In this document: positions 27,284-37,661 of the stretch, one piece after another | Layout of the letters: every line of letters begins with the position of its first letter | Numbering within the stretch: position 1 is the stretch's first letter | Assembly: GCF_900112585.1 (NCBI RefSeq) | Contig: NZ_FOLY01000001.1 | Coordinates: 558,001-622,000, forward strand | Source of the DNA: Kushneria avicenniae | GTDB taxonomy: Bacteria; Pseudomonadota; Gammaproteobacteria; Pseudomonadales; Halomonadaceae | Length of the DNA: 64,000 nucleotides | Reading direction: 5' to 3' | The notes under the pieces: generated by a model | The model's database searches: none | Told to the model about the DNA's origin: nothing | The model's input: the letters and a program-made list of their open reading frames with translations, nothing else | Position numbers and translations under genes: made by a program

Positions 27284-28930
27284 TCAAACGTCCAGCAGGA
27301 AGCGTGCCGGGTCCTCGAGCAGGCTCTTGATGGCCACGAGGAACTGTACGGCGTCCTTGCCATCGATCATGCGGTGATCATAGGACAGCGCCAAATACAT
27401 CATCGGGCGGATTTCGACCTGACCGTTGACCGCCATCGGACGTTCCTGGATCTTGTGCATGCCAAGAATCGCTGTCTGCGGCGGATTGAGGATGGGCGTT
27501 GACAGCAACGAACCAAAGATACCGCCATTGGTGATCGTAAAGGTGCCGCCCTGCATGTCTTCGATACCCAGCTTGCCGTCACGGCCACGCTTGCCGAAGT
27601 CACCGATATTCTTCTCAACGTCGGCAAGCTTCATGGAGTCCGTGTCACGCAGTACCGGTACGACCAGACCGCGTGGCGTTGAAACGGCAACGCCAATATC
27701 CTGATAGCCGTGATAGACGATATCAGTGCCATCGATGGAGGCGTTGACGTCCGGGAAGCGCTTGAGCGCTTCGGTGGCGGCCTTGACGAAAAAGCCCATG
27801 AAGCCAAGCTTCACGTCGTGCGCCTTCTGGAAGTCATCCTTGTACTGACTGCGCAGTGCCATGACCGCGCTCATGTCCACCTCGTTATAGGTGGTCAGCA
27901 TGGCGGCAGTCTGCTGAGCCTGTACCAGCCGCTTGGCGATGGTCTGACGCAGACGACTCATGGGGACGCGCTGCTCGGGGCGCTCTCCCTGAATGGCCTG
28001 AGTCGCCGGCGCGGCGGCAGCACTGGAAACCCCGGTATTGCTACCTGCAGGCGCTGACTTCTCGCTACCACTCTTGCTGGCACTGCCCTTTTTGGCGCTG
28101 CCGGCATCAATGGCCTTTTGGACGTCTTCCTTCAGAATACGCCCACCCTTGCCGGTGCCCTCGATCCTGTTGACATCAAGATCATGCTCGGCCACCAGCT
28201 TGCGTGCCGCCGGCGCCAACAGCTTGTCACCGACCTTTTCGTCCTGCTCGGTATTGGCATCGCCTGATTCGGCCTGACTGTCATCGCCACGGGACTCGGC
28301 TGAAGCACCGGCTGCGTCACCGCCGCCTTCGCCAAAGCGTGCCAGCACCTGCTCCGAGGTCACCTGACTGCCTTCGTCGGCGAGGATTTCGGTCAGGGCG
28401 CCATCGGAGGGCGCCACGACTTCCAGCACGACCTTGTCGGTTTCGATCTCGGCCAGCACTTCATCGCGCTTGACCGGATCACCCACCTTCTTGTTCCAGC
28501 TGGCAACCGTGCCTTCCTGAACGGATTCCGGGAAGGAAGGCGCCTTGACGTCGACCGAGGCGCCGGAGGTGGCCGGCTTTTCGCCACCGCTCTCGCAGGC
28601 TTCGGCAGGCTTTTCAGAAGAGGCCTTGCTTTCGGCGGCCTCGTCTTCCTTGTCCTGACTGCCCTTTTTCTCGTCCTGTCCGGCGGTCTGACCACCTTCG
28701 CCCAGTCGGCCCAGAACCTGTTCGGATTCACAGGTTTCGCCTTCCTGAACGGTGATCTCTTCTACCGTGCCATCGGCAGGAGCCACGACTTCGAGCACGA
28801 CCTTGTCGGTTTCGATTTCGACGATCAACTCGTCACGCGAGACACTATCTCCCGGCTTCTTGTGCCAGGTCGCCACGGTGCCTTCTGCAACGGATTCGGG
28901 AAAGCTTGGCGCCTTGATGTCTGTTGCCAT
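27284..28930 (-). CDS. sucB: 2-oxoglutarate dehydrogenase E2 (dihydrolipoyl succinyltransferase) with two lipoyl domains
   Basis: A 548-residue E2 core subunit; the Escherichia coli protein has about 405 residues and one lipoyl domain. Here lipoyl domain 1 spans about 1-78 (lipoylated Lys43 in ETDKVVLEV) and domain 2 spans about 126-202 (Lys166 in the same motif). They are joined by an acidic Glu/Lys/Ser linker instead of an Ala/Pro one. A peripheral-subunit-binding domain (about 236-274) and the catalytic core (about 320-548) follow, with His519 and Asp523 in DHRMIDG. It lies directly after sucA (62-base gap). The lipoyl copies are very similar in DNA too, pointing to an internal duplication. 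Confidence 0.95.
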   Translation of the reverse strand: MATDIKAPSFPESVAEGTVATWHKKPGDSVSRDELIVEIETDKVVLEVVAPADGTVEEITVQEGETCESEQVLGRLGEGGQTAGQDEKKGSQDKEDEAAESKASSEKPAEACESGGEKPATSGASVDVKAPSFPESVQEGTVASWNKKVGDPVKRDEVLAEIETDKVVLEVVAPSDGALTEILADEGSQVTSEQVLARFGEGGGDAAGASAESRGDDSQAESGDANTEQDEKVGDKLLAPAARKLVAEHDLDVNRIEGTGKGGRILKEDVQKAIDAGSAKKGSASKSGSEKSAPAGSNTGVSSAAAAPATQAIQGERPEQRVPMSRLRQTIAKRLVQAQQTAAMLTTYNEVDMSAVMALRSQYKDDFQKAHDVKLGFMGFFVKAATEALKRFPDVNASIDGTDIVYHGYQDIGVAVSTPRGLVVPVLRDTDSMKLADVEKNIGDFGKRGRDGKLGIEDMQGGTFTITNGGIFGSLLSTPILNPPQTAILGMHKIQERPMAVNGQVEIRPMMYLALSYDHRMIDGKDAVQFLVAIKSLLEDPARFLLDV

Positions 28931-28992
28931 GATTATTCCTTAATGTCCTCTTCTCGGTAGCCGGCAATCGCGGCGCTCATGTTTGCGGGCGT

Positions 28993-31833
28993 TCAGTCAT
29001 TGAACGCCTTGTCCACCAGCGATCGCTGCTGCTCGCTATGCACTGCCATATATCCCGCTGCCGGCGCTGCTGATTCAGCACGACCTGCGAAACCAAGATC
29101 ACTGCCCAGCCCAGGTTTCACCTGATCGGCCACCTTGCGCATGTGATGCTGGCTTTGGTACCAGGCACCCTGATTCTTGGGCTCTTCCTGACACCAGACC
29201 ACACGTTCGAGGTTGGTATAGTGTTCGATGGCAGCAAGCAGGGAGTCTTCCGGGAACGGATAGAGCTGCTCGATACGAACGATGGCTGTATCGGAGCGCT
29301 CGTTCTCGACCCGCCAAGTGGCAAGATCGTAGTAGACCTTCCCGGAGCAGAAAATCACGCGCTTGACCTGTTCGGCTTCAAGCCTGCCCTGGTCGGGAAT
29401 GACCATCTGGAAACGCCCATCGGACAGATCCTCGAGTGAGGAAACCGCGTCCTTGTGGCGCAGCAGACTCTTGGGCGACATGATAATCAGCGGCTTACGC
29501 AGTCCACGAATGACCTGACGACGCAGCAGATGGAAGATCTGTGCCGGCGTGGTCGGCACGCAGACCTGCATGTTCTCTTCGGCGCACAGCTGGAGGAAAC
29601 GCTCCAGGCGTGCCGAGGAGTGCTCGGGGCCTTGACCTTCATAGCCGTGGGGCAACAGCAGGGTCAGACCGCACAGGCGTCCCCACTTGGTTTCACCGGA
29701 CGAGATGAACTGATCGATGACCACCTGAGCGCCGTTGGCAAAGTCGCCAAACTGTGCCTCCCAGGCAATCAGGGCGTTGGGCGTGGTCGTAGCGTAACCG
29801 TACTCGAATGCCATCGCCCCTTCTTCCGACAGGAAGGAGTCATAGATTGCAAACTCGGGCTGGTTGGGCCTCAGGTGGCGAAGTGGCGTCCAGATCGAGC
29901 CGTCCTTCTGGTTATGCACCACCGCATGGCGGTGAGAGAAGGTACCGCGCCCGGTGTCCTGACCGGTCAGACGCACCGGGTGTCCCTGATCGATCAGCGT
30001 GGCGTAGGCCAGAGTCTCGGCAAAGCCCCAGTTGATGCCCAGGCTGCCGGCGATCATCTTGCGACGGTCTTCATACACCTTGGCGACCTGGCGCTGTGTA
30101 TCGACATCATCGGGGATGTCGCACATCTTGGTGGCCAGTTCCTGCATGCGCTTGAGATCAAAGGACGTATCCGACTCGCCGGTCCAGCGATGTCCCAGAT
30201 AGGGCGTCCAGTCGACAAAGAGGTTGCTGTTGGGCTCCTGGACCAGCGCATTGGCAACGTGATTGCCGCTGTCCAGGTCGTCCCGGTAGGCATCGATCAG
30301 CGTCTTCGCGTCGTCTTCATCCAGCACGCCTTCCTCGACCAGACGGCGCGCATAGATCGTACGAGAGCTGTCGTGGCTCTTGATCTTCTGATACATCAGC
30401 GGCTGGGTGCCGGAGGGCTCGTCCGCCTCGTTGTGTCCGCGACGGCGATAGCAGATGAGGTCGATCACCACATCCTTTTTGAACTGCTGGCGATAGTCAA
30501 TGGCGACCTGCGTGGCATGCAGCACGGCATCGGGATCGTCCCCGTTGACGTGAAAGATGGGCGCCTGAACCATCTTGGCAATATCGGTGCAGTACTCGGT
30601 GGAACGAGCATCGTCACGACGAGAGGTCGTGAAACCGACCTGGTTGTTGATGACGATATGCACCGTACCGCCGGTCTTGTAGCCGCGCAGCTGCGACATC
30701 TGGAAGGTTTCCATGACGACGCCCTGACCGGCCACGGCCGCATCGCCATGAACGACCAGCGGAAGCACCTGATCACCTTCCAGGTCATCACGACGGTCCT
30801 GACGGGCCCGAACGGAGCCTTCAACCACCGGGGTCACGATCTCGAGGTGTGACGGATTGAAGGCCAGCGCCAGATGGACTTCACCGCCTGGCGTCATGAC
30901 GTTCGAACTGAAGCCCTGGTGGTACTTCACGTCACCGGAGCCGTGCTCGATCATCTTTTTGCCGTCGAACTCATCGATCAGTTCGCTGGGGCTCTTGCCG
31001 AGAATATTGACCAGCAGATTGAGACGACCGCGGTGCGCCATGCCGATGACGACTTCGCGCACTCCGTAACTGCCCGAGCGCTGAATCAGCTCATCCACCA
31101 TCGGGATAAAGCTTTCACCGCCTTCCAGACCAAAACGCTTGGTGCCCGGATAGCGGCTGGCAAGATAATTCTCGAGCCCTTCTGCCGCCGTCAGGCGCTC
31201 CAGCACATGCTTGCGCACATCGGCTGAATAGTCAGGTCTGGAGCGCACCGACTCGAACCGCTGTTCAAGCCAGCGCTTTTCCTCGGTGTTGACGATATGC
31301 ATGAACTCGCAACCGATGGAGCGACAGTAGGTCTGCTCCAGCGCCTGAACAATTTCCTTCAGCGAAGCGCTGTCCTTGCCAATAAACAGGGAACCGGTCT
31401 GAAACTCGGTATCCATGTCGGCATCGGAAAGCTGATGAAAGGAGAGTTCAAGGTCGGGGACGGTTTCGACGGCGCGCAATCCGAGCGGATCAATGTCGGC
31501 TTTCTGATGGCCCCTGAATCGATAGGCATTGATAAGCTGGAGGACGCGAACCTGTTTGCGGCTGGCTTCGTTCTCGGCAGGGCCGGAGGCTACCGGGGCC
31601 AGTGAACGGCGCTCGCGCGCGAGGTGATAGAACTGATCGCGAATCGGGGCAAGGGGAACGTCCCGGGAAGGGCCACCATCATAGCCGGGGAGGCTGTCAA
31701 AGTACTGTCGCCACTCGTCGGGAACAGACTGAGAATCGGAAAGGTACTGTTCGTAAAGCTCTTCTACGTAATGGGCGTTGCTCCCGCTCATGTGGGAGGT
31801 ACGCCACATCAACTCCATTATGCCTTCTTGCAT
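28993..31833 (-). CDS. sucA: 2-oxoglutarate dehydrogenase E1
   Basis: A 946-residue thiamine diphosphate enzyme that decarboxylates 2-oxoglutarate and succinylates the E2 lipoyl group. The N-terminal tail (SGSNAHYVEELYEQYLSD, about 16-33) binds the core. ThDP-site landmarks are GMAHRGRLNLLVN (about 262-274), HGDAAVAGQGVVMETFQMS (about 362-380) and the HNEAD loop. The length fits the family (about 930-950). ATG 31833 aligns with the usual N-terminus; a second ATG at residue 6 also has a GAAGG site. The message upstream contains three consecutive hairpins, after sdhB. Confidence 0.97.
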   Translation of the reverse strand: MQEGIMELMWRTSHMSGSNAHYVEELYEQYLSDSQSVPDEWRQYFDSLPGYDGGPSRDVPLAPIRDQFYHLARERRSLAPVASGPAENEASRKQVRVLQLINAYRFRGHQKADIDPLGLRAVETVPDLELSFHQLSDADMDTEFQTGSLFIGKDSASLKEIVQALEQTYCRSIGCEFMHIVNTEEKRWLEQRFESVRSRPDYSADVRKHVLERLTAAEGLENYLASRYPGTKRFGLEGGESFIPMVDELIQRSGSYGVREVVIGMAHRGRLNLLVNILGKSPSELIDEFDGKKMIEHGSGDVKYHQGFSSNVMTPGGEVHLALAFNPSHLEIVTPVVEGSVRARQDRRDDLEGDQVLPLVVHGDAAVAGQGVVMETFQMSQLRGYKTGGTVHIVINNQVGFTTSRRDDARSTEYCTDIAKMVQAPIFHVNGDDPDAVLHATQVAIDYRQQFKKDVVIDLICYRRRGHNEADEPSGTQPLMYQKIKSHDSSRTIYARRLVEEGVLDEDDAKTLIDAYRDDLDSGNHVANALVQEPNSNLFVDWTPYLGHRWTGESDTSFDLKRMQELATKMCDIPDDVDTQRQVAKVYEDRRKMIAGSLGINWGFAETLAYATLIDQGHPVRLTGQDTGRGTFSHRHAVVHNQKDGSIWTPLRHLRPNQPEFAIYDSFLSEEGAMAFEYGYATTTPNALIAWEAQFGDFANGAQVVIDQFISSGETKWGRLCGLTLLLPHGYEGQGPEHSSARLERFLQLCAEENMQVCVPTTPAQIFHLLRRQVIRGLRKPLIIMSPKSLLRHKDAVSSLEDLSDGRFQMVIPDQGRLEAEQVKRVIFCSGKVYYDLATWRVENERSDTAIVRIEQLYPFPEDSLLAAIEHYTNLERVVWCQEEPKNQGAWYQSQHHMRKVADQVKPGLGSDLGFAGRAESAAPAAGYMAVHSEQQRSLVDKAFND

Positions 31834-31908
31834 CGCTCGATCACCCTGGGTCTGGGGTGGGGTCAGTGACCGCAGTGTATGCGACCACCTTGATGTAAAT
31901 CATGAACA

Positions 31909-31997
31909 GGCGCTGCACCGTCGCAGCGCCGGCCAACCGGGTTGATATTCGAACCCGGAATCGAATACCTGCCGTTGCCCCACAGGGCAACGGCAGG
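31909..31997 (-). repeat. Three consecutive hairpins between sdhB and sucA
   Basis: Within 89 bases lie three separate perfect inverted repeats: GGCGCTGC / GCAGCGCC (31909-31930), CCGGGTT / AACCCGG (31937-31958), and CCTGCCGTTGCCC / GGGCAACGGCAGG (31968-31997, 13 bp with a 4-base loop). None has a clear U-tract. They occupy most of the 213-base sdhB-sucA gap and probably separate the sdh and suc parts of the transcript by affecting RNA stability or processing. Confidence 0.75.
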
Positions 31998-32046
31998 GGT
32001 CTAATGATAACAAGCAAGGCCTGTCATATTAAGCAAAAACCCACCA

Positions 32047-32757
32047 TCAGGCGGTATTGCGAACCAGCATTTCACGAATCTTGCCAATGGCCCGGGTCGG
32101 GTTGAGTCCCTTGGGGCAGACGTTGACACAGTTCATGATGCCGCGGCACCGAAAAACACTGAACGGATCATCAAGTTCGGACAGACGCTCCTGTGTATGC
32201 GTATCGCGCGAGTCCGCCAGGAAACGATAGGCCTGCAGCAGACCGGCAGGCCCCACGAACTTGTCGGGGTTCCACCAGAAGGAAGGACAGGACGTCGAGC
32301 AGCACGCACACAGAATGCACTCGTAAAGACCATCAAGCTTGTCACGATCTTCAGGCGACTGCAGACGCTCGATGGAAGGAGGACGCTCATCGTTTTGCAG
32401 ATACGGCTGAATGCGCTCGTACTGCTTGTAGAAAAGCGACATGTCGATGATCAGATCGCGAATCACGGGCAGGCCCGGCAACGGACGCAGCACCAGACGG
32501 TTGTCCTTGACGACTTCGGAAAGCGGTGTCACACAGGACAGACCATTCTTGCCGTTCATGTTCATGCCGTCAGAACCGCAGACGCCTTCGCGGCAGCTCG
32601 CGCGATACACCAGAGAACTGTCCTGCTCCTTGATCATCTGCAGCACGTTGAGAACCATCAGATCGCGACCCTGGGTATCGATCTCGAAGTCCTGCATCCA
32701 GGGGGCATCGTCGGATTCCGGGTTATAGCGATAGACGGAGACCTGCAATGTAGACAT
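32047..32757 (-). CDS. sdhB: Succinate dehydrogenase iron-sulfur subunit
   Basis: A 236-residue subunit carrying three Fe-S clusters that pass electrons from SdhA to the membrane subunits. The 2Fe-2S ligands are in CREGVCGSDGMNMNG plus a later Cys (about 55-75), and the 4Fe-4S and 3Fe-4S ligands are in CILCACCSTSCP (about 149-160) and CRGIMNCVNVCPKGLNP (about 206-222). ATG 32757 follows AGGATGACCAAC. It lies 16 bases after sdhA in the order sdhC-D-A-B. Confidence 0.97.
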   Translation of the reverse strand: MSTLQVSVYRYNPESDDAPWMQDFEIDTQGRDLMVLNVLQMIKEQDSSLVYRASCREGVCGSDGMNMNGKNGLSCVTPLSEVVKDNRLVLRPLPGLPVIRDLIIDMSLFYKQYERIQPYLQNDERPPSIERLQSPEDRDKLDGLYECILCACCSTSCPSFWWNPDKFVGPAGLLQAYRFLADSRDTHTQERLSELDDPFSVFRCRGIMNCVNVCPKGLNPTRAIGKIREMLVRNTA

Positions 32758-32773
32758 GTTGGTCATCCTCTCA

Positions 32774-34546
32774 TCAATAGGTACGGATTTTGGGCTGGAA
32801 GGTGTCAACCGTCTTCGGCGAGAAGTTGACATCGCGCTTGCTCAGCGTCTTGTCCGCCGGATGGTAGATCGAATGCTTCAGCCAGTTGTCATCGTCACGA
32901 TCGGGATAGTCTTCACGGGAGTGAGCACCGCGGCTTTCGCGACGTTCCAGTGCCGCGATGGCCGTGGCTTCCGCCACCTCCATGAGGTTATCCAGTTCAA
33001 GGGCCTCGATACGGGCGGTATTGAACATGTCCGACTTGTCAGGCAGCCAGGCATTGGCAATACGCGCGCGCAGGTCATCGAGCTTTTTCACGCCCTCCTG
33101 CATGTTGTCTTCCTTACGGAAGACACCGAAGTTGTTCTGCATGATGGTCTGCAGGTCACGCTTGAGTTCGGGGACGGTTTCACCGCTGCCCGACTCGTTC
33201 CAGCGATTGAGGCGCTTCATGGCAGCATCGATATCCGACTGCGAGGCTTCCATGTATTCGATGCCCTGATTAAGGGTCTCCTCGATATGCATGCCTGCCG
33301 CGCGGCCGAAGACCACCAGGTCCAGCAGCGAGTTGCCGCCGAGACGGTTGCTGCCGTGTACCGAAACACAGGCGGCTTCGCCGCAGGCGAAAAGGCCGTT
33401 GATGACCCTGTCATTGCCGTCGGCATCCACCGTCAGCGCCTGACCGTTCACGTTGGTCGGGATACCGCCCATCATGTAGTGACAGGTCGGTACGACCGGA
33501 ATGGGCTCCTTGACCGGATCGACATGGGCAAAGGTACGCGACAGCTCGACGATCCCCGGCAGACGCTTCATGAGCACATCTTCACCCAGGTGGTCCAGCT
33601 TGAGCATGACGTGATCACCGTTTTCACCGCAGCCACGACCCTCGAGCACTTCAAGCACCATCGAACGTGCCACAACGTCACGACCGGCCAGATCCTTGGC
33701 GTTGGGGGCATAGCGCTCCATGAAACGCTCGCCGTCCTTGTTGATCAGATAGCCACCCTCACCGCGGCACCCTTCGGTCACCAGCGTTCCGGCACCGTAG
33801 ATACCGGTCGGATGGAACTGCCACATTTCCATGTCCTGCACCGGGAAACCGGCACGCAGGGCCATGCCGATGCCGTCACCGGTATTGATCAGGGCATTGG
33901 TGGTCGAGGCGTAGATACGACCGGCCCCGCCAGTGGCCAGAACAGTGGCCTTGGACTTGATCAGTACTGTTTCGCCGGTTTCCATGCAGATGGCGATGAC
34001 ACCGACCACATCATTGTTGGCGTTGCGGACCAGATCAACGGCATACCACTCGTTGAGAAAAACAGTGTTGTTTTTCAGGTTATTCTGATAAAGGGTGTGC
34101 AGCAGCGCATGGCCGGTACGGTCAGCCGCAGCACAGGTACGGGCAGCCTGCCCACCCTTGCCATAGTCCTTGGACTGCCCCCCAAAGGGACGCTGATAGA
34201 TGCGGCCATTATCAAAGCGAGAAAACGGCAGACCCATGTGCTCGAGTTCGAAGACGGCCTTGGGCCCTTCGTTGCACATGTATTCGATGGCATCCTGGTC
34301 GCCGATGTAATCGGAGCCCTTGACGGTGTCATACATGTGCCAGCGCCAGTCATCGTTCGGATCGGCACTGCCAATGGCACAGGTGATACCGCCCTGAGCG
34401 GAAACGGTGTGGGAGCGTGTGGGAAAGACCTTTGACAGCACGGCGGTCTGCTTGCCGGACTGCGCCAGCTGCAGCGCCGCGCGCAGACCGGAACCACCGC
34501 CACCGATGATGATGGCGTCAAAGGTCAGGGTACGTAACTGTGTCAT
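32774..34546 (-). CDS. sdhA: Succinate dehydrogenase flavoprotein subunit
   Basis: A 590-residue catalytic subunit that oxidises succinate to fumarate. The FAD-binding motif [19 protein letters not shown] lies near 13-31. The His that covalently binds FAD is in [10 protein letters not shown] (about 43-52), and the active-site HxxxGxRG-type region reads [21 protein letters not shown] (about 251-271). ATG 34546 has GGGGAG upstream; longer in-frame starts run into sdhD. Its length matches the family (588 in Escherichia coli). Confidence 0.98.
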   Translation of the reverse strand: MTQLRTLTFDAIIIGGGGSGLRAALQLAQSGKQTAVLSKVFPTRSHTVSAQGGITCAIGSADPNDDWRWHMYDTVKGSDYIGDQDAIEYMCNEGPKAVFELEHMGLPFSRFDNGRIYQRPFGGQSKDYGKGGQAARTCAAADRTGHALLHTLYQNNLKNNTVFLNEWYAVDLVRNANNDVVGVIAICMETGETVLIKSKATVLATGGAGRIYASTTNALINTGDGIGMALRAGFPVQDMEMWQFHPTGIYGAGTLVTEGCRGEGGYLINKDGERFMERYAPNAKDLAGRDVVARSMVLEVLEGRGCGENGDHVMLKLDHLGEDVLMKRLPGIVELSRTFAHVDPVKEPIPVVPTCHYMMGGIPTNVNGQALTVDADGNDRVINGLFACGEAACVSVHGSNRLGGNSLLDLVVFGRAAGMHIEETLNQGIEYMEASQSDIDAAMKRLNRWNESGSGETVPELKRDLQTIMQNNFGVFRKEDNMQEGVKKLDDLRARIANAWLPDKSDMFNTARIEALELDNLMEVAEATAIAALERRESRGAHSREDYPDRDDDNWLKHSIYHPADKTLSKRDVNFSPKTVDTFQPKIRTY

Positions 34547-34547
34547 G

Positions 34548-34895
34548 TCAAACTCCCCAGATAACCTGCACACCCCAGACCACAAATACGAACAGGGCCA
34601 GGATAACGAATAGCAGTGCGCCAAAACGGATGGCAGCGGGCTTGATATAGTCGGTCGCCACGATCCAGAGGCCGACCCAGGCATGAGCGGCAATGGAAAG
34701 CAGGGCCAGAAGCGTGAAGACCTTCATCCAGAGATGGCTGAAAAGCCCCGACCAGGCGGCGTAATCCAGATCGGGATGAAACATCATGTAGGCCACCATG
34801 AAGATGGTGTAGAGGCCCAGGATCACGGCGGAAGCACGCTGAATCATCCAGTCGGCCACGCCATTGCGACCCGGATTCAAAATATTGATTACCAT
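34548..34895 (-). CDS. sdhD: Succinate dehydrogenase membrane anchor subunit SdhD
   Basis: A 115-residue protein with three membrane helices. With SdhC it binds heme b and the ubiquinone site. [18 protein letters not shown] (about 20-37) is the first helix and [16 protein letters not shown] (about 71-86) contains the heme-ligand His and the quinone-site Asp-Tyr pair. ATG 34895 has a GGAG site 7 bases upstream and overlaps the sdhC stop by 7 bases. Confidence 0.95.
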   Translation of the reverse strand: MVINILNPGRNGVADWMIQRASAVILGLYTIFMVAYMMFHPDLDYAAWSGLFSHLWMKVFTLLALLSIAAHAWVGLWIVATDYIKPAAIRFGALLFVILALFVFVVWGVQVIWGV

Positions 34896-35287
34896 ACCCA
34901 GACTCCTGCCAGAACAACCAGCAACGCGCTGATGATGATGGTCAGCTGTGCTCCGCGCTGACCGCCTTCAAGCGTTTCGCCATGCCCCATGTCCATGACG
35001 AGGTGGCGCACACCTGCCACAAAATGAAAGCCCAGTGCGGACAGAAGCCCCCAGAGCACCACGCGGGCAAAAAAACCGTGAGCCATGGCATCGCGGACGG
35101 TATCGAAGCCGGCAGGAGAAGACAGGGAAACCTGCAGGGCCCACATCAGAAAGATCAGACCGATAAACAGCATGATGCCTGACACCCGGTGCGAAATGGA
35201 TACCAGGGCAGGCAGGGGAAACTGGATACTAGACAGATCCAGATTTACAGGACGCTTGGCAGTCGACAAGGGTCGTTGACTCTTCAC
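34889..35287 (-). CDS. sdhC: Succinate dehydrogenase cytochrome b556 subunit SdhC
   Basis: A 132-residue integral membrane protein (129 in Escherichia coli). The N-terminal signature RPVNLDLSSIQFPLPALVSI (about 12-31) is followed by HRVSGIMLF, whose Ser and Arg help form the quinone site. The heme-ligand His is in HFVAGVRHLVMDMG (about 93-106). GTG 35287 is chosen because it gives the family N-terminus (V/MKSQRPLS) and has GGGAG upstream; earlier in-frame starts would extend into the promoter. It is the first gene of the operon, about 110 bases downstream of a good promoter. Confidence 0.93.
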   Translation of the reverse strand: MKSQRPLSTAKRPVNLDLSSIQFPLPALVSISHRVSGIMLFIGLIFLMWALQVSLSSPAGFDTVRDAMAHGFFARVVLWGLLSALGFHFVAGVRHLVMDMGHGETLEGGQRGAQLTIIISALLVVLAGVWVW

Positions 35288-35403
35288 GGCGCTTTTCTCT
35301 CCCGGCCCGCATGAATAGACCACGGGCAGTTTTAGGTAGGATTCGAGTATCATCAGGTCAGGTCGCCTGGACAGGCGATGAATCGCCCGTCGCGCGGCCA
35401 TTT

Positions 35404-35432
35404 ATTATATGTCCCCGCCATGCGGATGACAA
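35404..35432 (-). promoter_or_regulatory. Sigma-70 promoter of the sdh-suc operon
   Basis: On the minus strand TTGTCA (35427-35432), a 17-base spacer and a perfect TATAAT (35404-35409). This gives a start near 35397 and a leader of about 110 bases before the sdhC GTG. Confidence 0.75.
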
Positions 35433-35577
35433 ATTGCCGCATACTTTTGTAACCGGGACGTATGCTCATAACACGAGGAAAAATCGGCTGTATTTATCTC
35501 GTATAAACATTAAAAAAAGCTTTTTGTTACGCAGTCATGAAACGGATGCATCCCCCCCGGGCCCGGAATGCATGTAA

Positions 35578-35606
35578 TTGACAAACCGTCGCACCCGCTC
35601 AATAGT
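35578..35606 (+). promoter_or_regulatory. Sigma-70 promoter of gltA
   Basis: A perfect TTGACA (35578-35583), a 17-base spacer and AATAGT (35601-35606). It lies 65 bases ahead of the gltA ATG and is divergent from the sdh promoter about 145 bases away. The stretch between them is AT-rich, with an AAAAAGCTTTTT palindrome, and would suit shared regulators such as ArcA or Crp; no specific site was identified. Confidence 0.65.
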
Positions 35607-35670
35607 GGACCCCAATTATCTGGCGGACATACCTGACAGAACAGTATCTTATATAAATCGAGGAGGCCTC

Positions 35671-36957
<1,287 letters not shown>

Positions 36958-36978
36958 CAGGCAAATGTCCTATACCCT

Positions 36979-37005
36979 AAAAGGCCGTCAAAGCGGCCTT
37001 TTTTT
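36979..37005 (+). terminator. Intrinsic terminator of gltA
   Basis: AAAAGGCCG / CGGCCTTTT stem with a 6-base loop followed by a run of seven T's, 21 bases after the stop. Confidence 0.92.
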
Positions 37006-37422
37006 ATACGCCATCGAACGGCCATGCCCCCCTTTTCAGACAACCACCTTATCCTTTTTATATCTTGACATTCGACCTGATTCCGACACTTTTTCGGCGG
37101 GATTTTATTGTCCACACAATCTGTGGATAAACCTGTTCATAACGTATGAAGAAGGTCTCAAAATCGCCATATTCTGGGCGTTTCAGACAGATTGGATATT
37201 TTTTAACCAAACGTAAGCGATTGAATATAAAGAACTTTTTATAAAAACAACGAGATAGAGTGCTTATCCGGCACCGCTGGTCAAACGGGCCTTGAAAAAG
37301 CAGCATCAGTGGACAATTCAAGGAGGTGTCAAGCCCTGTACGCAAGAAATTCAGCTTGCATCGAAGAGAACCAAGTGCAGTACTTGATCGATATGATCGA
37401 TTGAACAACATGAGGCAGGAAG
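37006..37422. other. AT-rich non-coding gap between gltA and the tRNA pair
   Basis: No gene with a convincing start and family pattern was found in these 417 bases. A 117-codon minus-strand frame (37058-37411) has unusual composition and no ribosome site and was rejected. The segment is markedly richer in A and T than its neighbours. On the minus strand it contains a TTGACA hexamer at 37324-37329 and two TGATCGA repeats at 37385-37399. It carries the 3' trailer of the tRNA transcript and could hide a small RNA. Confidence 0.4.
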
Positions 37423-37498
37423 TGGCGTCCCATAGGGGGTTCGAACCCCTGTTACCGCCGTGAAAGGGCGGTGTCCTGGACCACTAGACGAATGGGAC
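37423..37498 (-). tRNA. tRNA-Glu (anticodon TTC)
   Basis: A 76-nucleotide cloverleaf. The acceptor stem pairs GTCCCAT with ATGGGAC, the anticodon loop is CTTTCAC with TTC, the T-loop is GGTTCGAACC, and CCA is encoded. It is nearly identical to the Escherichia coli tRNA-Glu. It lies 8 bases downstream of tRNA-Ala in the same transcript and near gltX, whose product charges it. Confidence 0.97.
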
Positions 37499-37506
37499 GC
37501 AAAAGG

Positions 37507-37582
37507 TGGTGGAGCCTAGCGGGATCGAACCGCTGACCTCGACACTGCCAGTGTCGCGCTCTCCCAGCTGAGCTAAGGCCCC
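37507..37582 (-). tRNA. tRNA-Ala (anticodon GGC)
   Basis: A 76-nucleotide cloverleaf. The acceptor stem pairs GGGGCCT with AGGCTCC and includes the G3-U70 wobble that identifies alanine tRNAs. The anticodon loop CTGGCAG gives GGC, the T-loop is GGTTCGATCC, and CCA is encoded. It is the first gene of the tRNA transcript. Confidence 0.97.
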
Positions 37583-37626
37583 GATGCCCCGACCTGTGCA
37601 GGAGACTGCGGTCAGGAACGGGGCGT

Positions 37627-37655
37627 ATCTTACTGATTGTATGGAAAAGCGTCAA
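37627..37655 (-). promoter_or_regulatory. Promoter of the tRNA-Ala/tRNA-Glu transcript
   Basis: On the minus strand TTGACG (37650-37655), a 17-base spacer and TAAGAT (37627-37632), followed by the GC-rich discriminator ACGCCCCG. GC-rich discriminators are typical of stable-RNA promoters under stringent control. It fits entirely between the gltX stop and tRNA-Ala. Confidence 0.75.
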
Positions 37656-37661
37656 GCGCTC

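Noticed and set aside
32756-34435. Long plus-strand open frame of 559 codons opposite sdhA
   Set aside because: It mirrors sdhA codons. Composition is His/Gln/Val-rich in the manner of antisense frames and no domain is present.
37058-37411. 117-codon minus-strand frame in the gltA-tRNA gap
   Set aside because: No ribosome site, unusual composition (rich in Phe, Arg and Tyr from AT-rich DNA) and no family pattern.
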